DNA of 17,251 nucleotides. Origin: JAHHTP01 sp964587555. Its GTDB lineage: Bacteria > Bacillota > Clostridia > Oscillospirales > Ruminococcaceae. The notes under the pieces were generated by a model. That model made no database searches and was not told the origin of the DNA. It worked only from the letters and a program-made list of their open reading frames with translations. Below, one piece after another: positions 1-6,598 of the stretch. The stretch spans positions 1 through 17,251 of the forward strand of contig CAZPLR010000043.1 in the NCBI GenBank assembly GCA_964587555.1. The letters are read 5' to 3'. A program made the translations under genes and the position numbers. Each line of letters begins with the position of its first letter. The first letter of the stretch is position 1.

Positions 1-108
1 TCTTTCTTTTTTGGATTGTTCAATGGTTTCCTTCTCACTTGTTCTTTTGTTTTTGGGACATACGCCAGCCCTGTTGAGCATCATGCAAGCGAAATATAGT
101 CAAACCGG

Positions 109-137
109 TTGTTTTTCTCTGCGATACCTGTTATAAT
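109..137 (+). promoter_or_regulatory. sigma-A type promoter of pyrK operon
   Basis: A -35 box TTGTTT (109-114) lies 17 bp from a perfect TATAAT (132-137). A TG one base before the -10 (129-130) makes it an extended -10. Expected start of transcription is near 144, giving a short leader of about 24 nt. There is no room for a PyrR-type attenuator, and no leader hairpin is visible. The core CCTGTTATAATAA is repeated exactly at the promoter near 12331. Confidence 0.75.
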
Positions 138-167
138 AAGAAGAAATAGAACGAAAGGACGTTTGCT

Positions 168-941
168 ATGCAATATCATCAGGGAACCTATTTGATTACC
201 AAAAAAGATAATATCGCCAAGGACTGCTACAGCCTTTGGATTCACTGCCCGGAAATTGCCGCACTGGCAAAGCCGGGACAATTTGTCCATATTCGTATCG
301 GCAATCATACGCTGCGCCGCCCCATTTCAATCTGCGAGATCGACGCAGCCAAAGGCTCGCTGCGCCTTGTCTTTGAGATTCGCGGCAAAGGTACGGATGA
401 GATCGCCAATATCCCGCTTGGCGGACAGATCGATCTGCTCGGTCCGCTCGGAAACGGCTTTGCTCCGCCTTCCTCCGCAAAGGACAGCGTGATTGTAGTC
501 GGCGGCGGCATCGGCGTCCCGCCTATGCTGGAAGCCGCAAAGGCCTACGGTCATAACGCAGCCGCCATCATCGGCTTCCGCAATACACGCGCCGTTATTC
601 TGGAGGAGGATTTTCAAAATAACGGCATTGAAACAATCCTCTGTACTGACGACGGGAGCAAAGGGTTCCACGGCTTTGTCACAACAGCGCTCGCCGAACA
701 GCTAAAAAGCAAGACCCCGACCCTCATCTGCGCCTGCGGTCCGCATCCGATGCTAAAAGGCGTCGTCGCGCTCGCCGAACAGCATCACATCCGCTGCCAG
801 GTTTCGCTTGAGGAACGCATGGGGTGCGGCGTTGGCGCGTGCTTGGTCTGCGCCTGCAAAACCATGAAGGATGGAAGGGAATACTTCGCGCACGTCTGCA
901 AGGATGGCCCTGTTTTCGAAAGCAATCAAGTGGTATGGTAA
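168..941 (+). CDS. pyrK: dihydroorotate dehydrogenase B, electron transfer subunit PyrK
   Basis: PyrK is the FAD and [2Fe-2S] subunit that passes electrons from the PyrD flavin to NAD+ in pyrimidine synthesis; it acts in the cytoplasm as a complex with PyrD. The protein has 257 residues, the normal family length. Visible motifs: the FAD-binding RRPIS at 50-54, GPLGNGF at 92-98, the nucleotide-binding glycine loop GGGIGVPP at 112-119, and a C-terminal cluster motif with Cys220, Cys225, Cys228 and Cys244. All four cluster ligands are present, so the subunit should be functional. The start is supported by AAAGGA at 154-159, eight bases before the ATG. pyrD follows after 16 nt on the same strand, which fixes the assignment as the type 1B system rather than a generic ferredoxin reductase. 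Confidence 0.96.
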   Translation: MQYHQGTYLITKKDNIAKDCYSLWIHCPEIAALAKPGQFVHIRIGNHTLRRPISICEIDAAKGSLRLVFEIRGKGTDEIANIPLGGQIDLLGPLGNGFAPPSSAKDSVIVVGGGIGVPPMLEAAKAYGHNAAAIIGFRNTRAVILEEDFQNNGIETILCTDDGSKGFHGFVTTALAEQLKSKTPTLICACGPHPMLKGVVALAEQHHIRCQVSLEERMGCGVGACLVCACKTMKDGREYFAHVCKDGPVFESNQVVW

Positions 942-957
942 AAAAGGAGGAAGGAAA

Positions 958-1869
958 ATGGTAGATTTACAGGTCAAGGTTGCCGGCGTCCCTTTTAAGA
1001 ATCCGGTGATCCCCGCTTCCGGCGCATACGGCTTTGGCCGGGAATATGAATGTCTCTATCCGCTGGAAACGCTCGGCGGCATCTCCTGCAAGGGGATGAC
1101 GCTGTATGAAAAGGCGGGCAATCCTCCGCCGCGCATCGCCGAAACCCCTTCTGGGATGCTAAACTCGGTCGGATTGCAAAACCCGGGCGTCGATGCGTTC
1201 ATCGCGCATGAGCTTCCCTATCTGCGCACCAAAAACATCACGGTGATTGCCAACGTCGCCGGCTCAACGGTCGAAGACTGTATGGAGATTGCCAGAAGGC
1301 TCGATTCCGCCGACGTGGATATGCTGGAATTAAATATCTCCTGTCCGAACGTCAAGCAGGGCGGCGCGGCATTCGGAACCTCCTGCGAAAACGCCGCAGC
1401 TGTCACCGCCGCTGTGCGAAAAACAACCTCCAAGCCGCTGATGGTTAAGCTTTCTCCAAACGTCACCAGCATCACCGACATCGCCAAGGCGGTCGAAGCC
1501 GCCGGCGCAGACGCCGTTTCCTTGATCAACACCCTTCTCGGTATGCGGATCGATATCCGTACAAAACGCCCGATCCTAAAAAATAACGTCGGCGGACTTT
1601 CCGGCCCCGCGGTGTTTCCGGTCGCGCTGCGGATGGTCTGGCAGGTCGCAAACGCCGTGAGTATTCCGGTCGTCGGCATGGGCGGCATCTCCACCGGCGA
1701 GGACGCCGTCGAGATGATGATGGCGGGCGCCTCGGCAGTACAGGTCGGCGCGGCGATCTTTACCGATCCGTTTGCTCCGGTAAAGATCATCGACGGCATT
1801 CGCGCATTCTGCGAGGAAAACCATATCGCGCGCGCCGCAGACTTAACGGGGAGCGTAAAACCATGGTGA
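958..1869 (+). CDS. pyrD: dihydroorotate dehydrogenase B, catalytic subunit PyrD (type 1B)
   Basis: PyrD oxidises dihydroorotate to orotate, the fourth step of UMP synthesis, using FMN; with PyrK it can use NAD+. I chose the ATG at 958 because a near-perfect AAAGGAGG (943-950) sits seven bases before it and the protein then begins like the family (MVDLQVKVAGV). The reading frame is open further upstream to 871, but that would overlap pyrK by 71 nt. The product has 303 residues, the usual size. The family signature NISCPN carries the catalytic base Cys129, which is typical of class 1 enzymes. FMN-binding segments KNNVGGLSGPA, GMGGI (240-244) and GASAVQVGAAIF are intact. The stop codon overlaps the start of the next gene by 7 nt, so translation of the two is probably coupled. 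Confidence 0.95.
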   Translation: MVDLQVKVAGVPFKNPVIPASGAYGFGREYECLYPLETLGGISCKGMTLYEKAGNPPPRIAETPSGMLNSVGLQNPGVDAFIAHELPYLRTKNITVIANVAGSTVEDCMEIARRLDSADVDMLELNISCPNVKQGGAAFGTSCENAAAVTAAVRKTTSKPLMVKLSPNVTSITDIAKAVEAAGADAVSLINTLLGMRIDIRTKRPILKNNVGGLSGPAVFPVALRMVWQVANAVSIPVVGMGGISTGEDAVEMMMAGASAVQVGAAIFTDPFAPVKIIDGIRAFCEENHIARAADLTGSVKPW

Positions 1870-2543
1870 CAACGCTGTATCTGGTCCGGCACTGCCATGC
1901 GCAGGGCAATTTGCTGGAAGTCTTTAATGGTCAGACCGACGGCGAAATCACCGAAATGGGCAAAAAGCAGCTTGACGCGCTGACAAATGCCTGCGGCGGA
2001 TGGAATCTTTCCGCCATCTACGCAAGCCCGCTCAAACGCGCGCTTGCCACTGCCGAGGCAGTCAACAAGAACTACCATCTCCCCATAATCACCGACAAAC
2101 GGCTGATGGAGATAAACTGCGGCGAATGGGAGGGAAAAAGCTATCATGATATCTACCGCGATTATCATGACAGCTATCTTATGTGGGACGATCATCCGGA
2201 AAGCTTTGCTTCGCCGGGCGGCGAAACGATGCAGGATGCATATGACCGTATCACAGCCGTAATCCATGACCTTGTCAGGACGCATATCGGAGAAGCCATC
2301 GCTATCGTCGGACATGCCGCCGTTTTCCGCTGTTACCTTGCCTATGTGCGGTTCGGAGGACTGCAAAGCTTAAACGAGATCGGCTGGGGAGATAATACGA
2401 ACATCTCAAAGATCACCTTTAACCGACAGCTTAAGCCTACCCTATGCTATCAGTACGACGCTTCCCATCTGCCGGACGATATATCCACCGTCCAGATGCG
2501 CAAACGCTTGGGCATCACACGTCCCCATGCGCAGAAAGAGTAA
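1863..2543 (+). CDS. histidine phosphatase family protein (phosphoglycerate mutase-like)
   Basis: A 226-residue member of the histidine phosphatase superfamily, which removes or moves phosphate through a phospho-histidine. The catalytic core is complete: Arg9-His10 near the N-terminus, Arg59 in SPLKR, Glu83 in the stretch leading into GEWEG, and the second His151 in VGHAAV. The usual RHGE/RHGQ after the nucleophile is RHCH here. The substrate cannot be read from sequence: the family includes CobC-like alpha-ribazole phosphatases, phosphoglycerate mutases and broad sugar-phosphate phosphatases, and no cobalamin gene is nearby. The ATG lies inside the end of pyrD (7-nt overlap) with GGGGAG at 1848-1853 as ribosome site, so it is the third gene of the pyr operon. 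A hairpin follows 51 bases after its stop. Confidence 0.88.
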   Translation: MVTTLYLVRHCHAQGNLLEVFNGQTDGEITEMGKKQLDALTNACGGWNLSAIYASPLKRALATAEAVNKNYHLPIITDKRLMEINCGEWEGKSYHDIYRDYHDSYLMWDDHPESFASPGGETMQDAYDRITAVIHDLVRTHIGEAIAIVGHAAVFRCYLAYVRFGGLQSLNEIGWGDNTNISKITFNRQLKPTLCYQYDASHLPDDISTVQMRKRLGITRPHAQKE

Positions 2544-2594
2544 TGCGGGACGCTTCCTTTTATACCTGAAACTTTACGCTTAAAACAATAACAG

Positions 2595-2622
2595 AGCGGC
2601 ATGGCCCTTCGGCTATGCCGCT
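2595..2622. terminator. hairpin terminator between convergent genes
   Basis: A 12-bp stem (AGCGGCATGGCC pairing with GGCTATGCCGCT, one G-T pair) closes a four-base loop. It lies between the phosphatase gene (+) and the PIN-like gene (-), whose ends face each other. The T-tracts are weak on both sides (TTTAC on +, GTTATTGTTTT on -), so it may stop transcription from both directions. Confidence 0.7.
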
Positions 2623-2661
2623 TTACAAAATGGGGCTGCTTTCTCGCGAACGCCCTGTTTT

Positions 2662-4344
2662 TTACTTCCTGCCAATCTGGTTGCAGATATTCGTATATTC
2701 GCGCTTTACCACCTTATAATACTCTAGTCCCGTTTTCTGTCCAAAGATCCGGATAATATTGCGGTACAAATCCTGCTTTCCTGCCGCGCCTAAAATACAG
2801 TCGGTCAAACGGTTCAAATCGCCCGCCTGCTCGTCGTCCTTTTTGATCTCCAGCGTGCTTTTCAAAAGCTTCAGCACCAGTTCCCGCTCCCTTGCGCCAT
2901 ATTTGGCGCCCGCAGCGGAATTCTCCTTCTCCGGCTGCTTTTCAGGCTGCTTCTTTTCGGCATCCTGTTTCGGCGGTCTGCCTCTGCGCGCCGGGCTTTT
3001 ACGCCGGTCGCTGCGAACGGAAGCATCCTTTTGCTCCTTTGGCGGTTGGGCTTGCGCAGGCTTCTCCTCAGCAAGGGAGGCAACCTCCTTCGCTGTTTCC
3101 GCATCCAGATCGATAAATTCATCAGACGGATCGGTTTTTGCATCCATCGTTTCCTGTAGGGTCTGCGCCGCCTGCTGTAAAAATTCGTCCAGCATCCGGT
3201 CGATCTCTGTTCCGGTCATCGGCGCCATGCCTTCGGCGGCTTTCTTCTCCATATCAGACTGATCCTCCGGCACAACGGCGATCTCTTCTGCCTGTGCGGT
3301 CAGCTCCTTCGCCTCGGCAAGCAGCTCGTTCGCTTCCTGCAAAATCTGCGCTTCTTCCCCTGCCGCTTCCTCCGGCTGCTTTGGCTGAACTGGTTCGGAT
3401 ATCTCCGGCTGTGCTTCCTGTACCGCAGTCAACGGATTCTCCTCCTGCTTTTTCTCCGGCTCAGCAGCCGGTAAAGTGGCAAGCGGCTGCTCTTTGACCG
3501 CCTCTTTGGCAGGATCCGGCTTTGGCTCGGCTTGCCCCTCCGGCTTTACAGGAGTCTTTGCGGCGTCCGAAGCCGAAGAGAACAGATCGATGATAGGCAG
3601 CCCCAGCTCAGCGGCAGCTCCAATCTCATCCCAATCAGAGCGATGCCCGGCCGGCTTTTCCTCCTGCGGCTTTTCGGCTGCCGTCCTGCCGCGGCGGGAC
3701 GGTTCTCTGCGCTTTGATGAAAAGCCGGACTCCTCCTTGCTTTTCTCCTCCGGCACAGGGACTGCCTTTTCCTGCTTCGGCTCCCTCTTTTCCGGCTCCG
3801 CTGCAGCAAAGACCGGCTGCTTGACGGCATCCTGAACGGCCGGTTTTTCCTCCGGCACAGGCGCCTGCGCATCATCCGTAACAACGGCTGCCGGCACACT
3901 GCCGGCAAAGGACGGCAGCACATTGATGCGTTGTCCTTTGACCTCCATCGGCTTGCATCCGGAGAATAGCGAAGCGATCGACGGACACATCTCGACCGAT
4001 TTGCGATATCTCGATTGTGGAATCAAGAATTTCCGGCAGAACGAAACGGCGGATAAAAAACCCTTATCCCCGGTAATGACATAGATCTCCTGATCGCCGT
4101 CGGTTCCCATCAAATACCCTAAATAGGTGACAAGCTGAAAATCAAGCGCGTTTTTGCCGGATTTGTCCAACTGGATCGCATAAAACCCCGCCCTGCTGCG
4201 GATTAGCTTGAAATAAGTCCCCATTGGAATCGTTTCCGCATTTTTGCTGAAGAAGGTAACGACCTGATCCTCCGGTTCCAGATAATCGATAAACTCTAAG
4301 CCTTCGGCTTTTACATTTTCATAATCAACTAAAAAAATACGCAT
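2662..4344 (-). CDS. PIN-like domain protein with long acidic/proline-rich linker and C-terminal domain
   Basis: A 560-residue protein in three parts. Residues 1 to about 150 look like a PIN-like (NYN-type) nuclease fold: Asp7 in VDYEN, KNALDFQL with Asp68, and TGDKGF with Asp93 are spaced like the acidic metal-binding residues of this fold. Residues about 150-475 are low complexity, rich in Pro, Glu, Ala, Lys and Gln, and probably disordered or partly coiled. Residues about 479-560 form a charged, helical module that looks folded and ends in a basic tail. No signal peptide or membrane segment is seen. RNA cleavage or binding is inferred from the fold only; the substrate is unknown. ATG at 4344 has GAGGG (4352-4356) seven bases upstream and its own promoter. 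It is a single-gene unit, convergent with the pyr operon. Confidence 0.82.
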   Translation of the reverse strand: MRIFLVDYENVKAEGLEFIDYLEPEDQVVTFFSKNAETIPMGTYFKLIRSRAGFYAIQLDKSGKNALDFQLVTYLGYLMGTDGDQEIYVITGDKGFLSAVSFCRKFLIPQSRYRKSVEMCPSIASLFSGCKPMEVKGQRINVLPSFAGSVPAAVVTDDAQAPVPEEKPAVQDAVKQPVFAAAEPEKREPKQEKAVPVPEEKSKEESGFSSKRREPSRRGRTAAEKPQEEKPAGHRSDWDEIGAAAELGLPIIDLFSSASDAAKTPVKPEGQAEPKPDPAKEAVKEQPLATLPAAEPEKKQEENPLTAVQEAQPEISEPVQPKQPEEAAGEEAQILQEANELLAEAKELTAQAEEIAVVPEDQSDMEKKAAEGMAPMTGTEIDRMLDEFLQQAAQTLQETMDAKTDPSDEFIDLDAETAKEVASLAEEKPAQAQPPKEQKDASVRSDRRKSPARRGRPPKQDAEKKQPEKQPEKENSAAGAKYGARERELVLKLLKSTLEIKKDDEQAGDLNRLTDCILGAAGKQDLYRNIIRIFGQKTGLEYYKVVKREYTNICNQIGRK

Positions 4345-4417
4345 ATATCTGCCCTCGTGTCATCTCAGTTTTTTTCTTTTAACGCCTCCCGTCAAAAAAG
4401 GCGATGCACTAAAAATA

Positions 4418-4446
4418 ATTGTATCACGATTTCTTCTATTTTGCAA
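4418..4446 (-). promoter_or_regulatory. sigma-A type promoter of PIN-like gene
   Basis: On the minus strand TTGCAA (4446-4441), a 17-bp spacer and TACAAT (4423-4418) preceded by TGA, which gives an extended -10. Transcription should begin near 4411, leaving a leader of about 66 nt. The leader holds a weak 5-bp inverted repeat (CGCCT/AGGCG). Confidence 0.68.
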
Positions 4447-4472
4447 CCATTTTCCAAAAGATTTCGCTTGAA

Positions 4473-4500
4473 AGCGGAGTTATCCTTGACTAACTCCGCT
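4473..4500 (-). terminator. hairpin directly after the 51-aa ORF
   Basis: A perfect 10-bp stem (AGCGGAGTTA with TAACTCCGCT) and an 8-base loop. The stem begins within the TGA stop codon of the small ORF at 4500-4655. The T-tract on the minus strand is short (TTTC), so termination strength is uncertain. Confidence 0.55.
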
Positions 4501-4655
4501 CACAGCTTCATGATATAGCAGATGATGCGGTTTTCCTCTCTGAAGCCGCCGCTTTCCCATTCCGCTAATAGCTCTTCCTCGGTACTCGACCGCCAGAGCG
4601 AAACGCAAAGTTTTGCCCACATTTTTCGGTTCTTTTCATCTGCTGGAACGATCAT
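4500..4655 (-). CDS. small protein of 51 residues, function unknown
   Basis: I read an open frame of 51 codons starting MIVPADEKNRK, with a Trp-rich middle (MWAKLCVSLWRSS), an acidic stretch (STEEELLAEWESGG) and the end RIICYIMKL. Support: AGGAG at 4661-4665 lies five bases before the ATG, and a hairpin starts exactly at its stop codon. It starts 72 bases after the stop of ABC subunit B, beyond that gene's terminator. It could be translated from readthrough of the exporter operon or from a promoter I cannot see clearly. No membrane segment or signal peptide is evident; predicted soluble. I recognise no family. It may also be a chance ORF, but the start, stop and hairpin placement speak for a real gene. 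Confidence 0.5.
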   Translation of the reverse strand: MIVPADEKNRKMWAKLCVSLWRSSTEEELLAEWESGGFREENRIICYIMKL

Positions 4656-4681
4656 CCTTTCTCCTGTATCGGGCTTTGGAT

Positions 4682-4719
4682 AAAAAGCGCGGCAAAATCC
4701 CCTATCGGGGACTCTGCCG
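4682..4719 (-). terminator. terminator of the MarR-ABC operon
   Basis: Stem of CGGCA/TGCCG outside and a TCCCC/GGGGA pair inside, separated by a symmetric 3-base internal loop, with loop 4703-4706. On the minus strand it is followed by CGCTTTTTA. It starts nine bases after the stop of ABC subunit B. Confidence 0.75.
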
Positions 4720-4727
4720 TAAAAAAC

Positions 4728-6581
4728 TCAGATCGCCTTCCCGGCAAACTGGTTTTGATAAAGCTTGTAGTATTGCCCTTTACGCGCAAGCAGCTGTTCG
4801 TGATTTCCCGACTCGCAGATACGTCCGCCGTCAACCACGATGATCTTATCTGCGTCGCGGATGGTGGAAAGTCTATGCGCAATGATCAGGCTGGTTCTGC
4901 CTTTCATCAAGGCGATCATCGCCTTTTGGATGTTCATCTCGGTACGGGTGTCGACCGAGGAGGTCGCCTCATCAAGGATTAAAATCTTCGGATTCGCCAA
5001 TACAGCGCGCGCAATCGATAGCAGCTGCCGCTGTCCTTGGCTTAGGTTGCTGCCCGCTTCGGCAAGCATCGTATCATATCCCTGAGGAAGCCTGTCGATA
5101 AAGGTATCGGCGTTCGCCATCGCAGCAGCCGCCCGGATTTCCTCCTCGGTGGCATCCTGCCTGCCGTATGCAATGTTGCTGCGGATGGTGTCTTGGAACA
5201 AAACCGTATCCTGTAAAACGATAGCGATGGTATGCCGCAGATCGTCCTTTGGAATTTGGGCAATGTCAACGCCATCCAGCGTGATTTTTCCGGCGTCGAT
5301 CTCGTAAAACCGCATCAGCAGATTGACGACCGTCGTCTTGCCGGAGCCGGTCGCACCGACAATAGCAATCTTCTGTCCCGGTTCTACTTGTAAATCAAAG
5401 CCCTTTAATACCGGCTCGCCTTTCTTATAAGCAAACTGGACGTCCTCGAAATGCAGCTCGCCCTTAACCTTTTCGATCTCCAGCGGCTGCGTCCCCTCGT
5501 TTGTTTCGATCTCCTCATCCATTACAGCAAACACACGCTCCGCGCCCGCAATGGCAGTCTGAATACTGGTGTAAAGGTTTGCTATCTCGGAAATCGGACG
5601 GGTGAACTGCTTGGAATAGGAGAGAAAAATCTGGATTGTACCAATTTTGATCGAGCCTGCTAACGCCATCGCGCCGCCAATGCCCGCGATCAGCAGGTAG
5701 GTCAGGTTGCCGATGACATTCATCAGCGGCCCCATGATCGAACCAAAAATGGTGGCGCGGATCGCACACTGCCGCAGCTCGGAGCTATATGCCTTAAACT
5801 TGTCGATCGACTGCTTTTCGCGACAGAACGCCGTGATGGTGCGGCATCCGGTCACCATTTCTTCAACATGGCCGTTTAACTGCCCCAACGTTCGCTGCTG
5901 CTGCACGAAATATTTCCTAGTCTTTTTCGCAATGAAGGTCGTCACCGATAAGCTGAGCGGGATTGCGATCATCGCAACCAGCGTTAGGATCGGGCTGTAG
6001 TACAGCATCAGCACGATAACGCCGATAATGGTAATGACACCGTTGAATAATGAAGCAAGCGAGGAGGAAATCGTATTCGATACGTTTTCGACATCGTTTG
6101 TCATACGGCTCATAATATCGCCATGGTTATGCGAGTCCAGATAGGAGATCGGCAGCTTGGATATCTTTGCAAAAAGATCCTTTCTCAGGTTGCGCACCGT
6201 CGTTTGGGAGAGCTTTGCCGCAAGATAATACTGAAAGTAAAAGACGATTGCATTCACAATACAAAGGATAATCATCCATGCCACCATCTGAAATAACCGC
6301 GCAAAATCGACGTGAAGCTGCCCCTCCGCTAACGTGATGCAGTTGATCGCTTCGCCCTGTAGAATCGGCGTCACCAGATTCATCAATGTGATCAAAAGCG
6401 TTAAAAACAGCATTCCATATAAAAGCCATTTTGTGTTGCCGATGTACTGGAACAGGCGTTTAACCGTCCCCTTCATGTTCTTCGGCTTTTCCACCGGACG
6501 CATCATGCGCGGGCCGCGTCCCATGCCGCCGATCGGCGTTTTGTTTATTTTGTGCTGCGAGGAAGATGTATTTTGTGCCAT
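4728..6581 (-). CDS. ABC exporter subunit B (heterodimeric multidrug type, canonical ATPase residues)
   Basis: A 617-residue half-transporter with a basic soluble N-terminus (GGMGRGPRMMRP), a six-helix export domain and an ATPase domain. ATPase motifs: Walker A GATGSGKT with Lys415, Q-loop LQDT, signature LSQGQ at 513-517 (second position altered from LSGGQ), Walker B LILDEATS with catalytic Glu538, switch His569 in AHRLST. The pattern of intact Glu and His with an altered LSQGQ is the one known for TM288-type subunits of heterodimeric exporters. Its partner is the gene directly upstream, 17 nt away. The start at 6581 is chosen for the GGAAGGGGG ribosome site at 6590-6598; the open frame reaches 6719 but that would lie inside the previous gene. 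Substrate is unknown; drugs or lipids are typical. Confidence 0.92.
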   Translation of the reverse strand: MAQNTSSSQHKINKTPIGGMGRGPRMMRPVEKPKNMKGTVKRLFQYIGNTKWLLYGMLFLTLLITLMNLVTPILQGEAINCITLAEGQLHVDFARLFQMVAWMIILCIVNAIVFYFQYYLAAKLSQTTVRNLRKDLFAKISKLPISYLDSHNHGDIMSRMTNDVENVSNTISSSLASLFNGVITIIGVIVLMLYYSPILTLVAMIAIPLSLSVTTFIAKKTRKYFVQQQRTLGQLNGHVEEMVTGCRTITAFCREKQSIDKFKAYSSELRQCAIRATIFGSIMGPLMNVIGNLTYLLIAGIGGAMALAGSIKIGTIQIFLSYSKQFTRPISEIANLYTSIQTAIAGAERVFAVMDEEIETNEGTQPLEIEKVKGELHFEDVQFAYKKGEPVLKGFDLQVEPGQKIAIVGATGSGKTTVVNLLMRFYEIDAGKITLDGVDIAQIPKDDLRHTIAIVLQDTVLFQDTIRSNIAYGRQDATEEEIRAAAAMANADTFIDRLPQGYDTMLAEAGSNLSQGQRQLLSIARAVLANPKILILDEATSSVDTRTEMNIQKAMIALMKGRTSLIIAHRLSTIRDADKIIVVDGGRICESGNHEQLLARKGQYYKLYQNQFAGKAI

Positions 6582-6598
6582 AGTCGTTTCCCCCTTCC

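Noticed and set aside
1..99. Open + frame ending TAG at 97-99 (hydrophobic 32-residue tail), and an open - frame starting near 84 with Lys/Glu-rich codons
   Set aside because: Both touch the window edge and neither has a ribosome site or recognisable family, so the end of an upstream gene or the start of a divergent gene cannot be decided.
1218..2366. 382-codon open frame on the minus strand across pyrD and the phosphatase gene
   Set aside because: It is antisense to two well-supported genes and has no family features; GC-rich codon bias creates such shadows.
2759..3835. Several + strand frames opposite the PIN-like protein linker
   Set aside because: They mirror the repetitive Glu/Pro/Ala codons of the linker and are Ser/Cys/Pro-rich noise.
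3061..3900. Apparent tandem repeats in the linker of the PIN-like gene
   Set aside because: The similarity comes from biased residues (Pro, Glu, Ala, Lys); I found no regular repeat unit, so not a minisatellite or CRISPR array.
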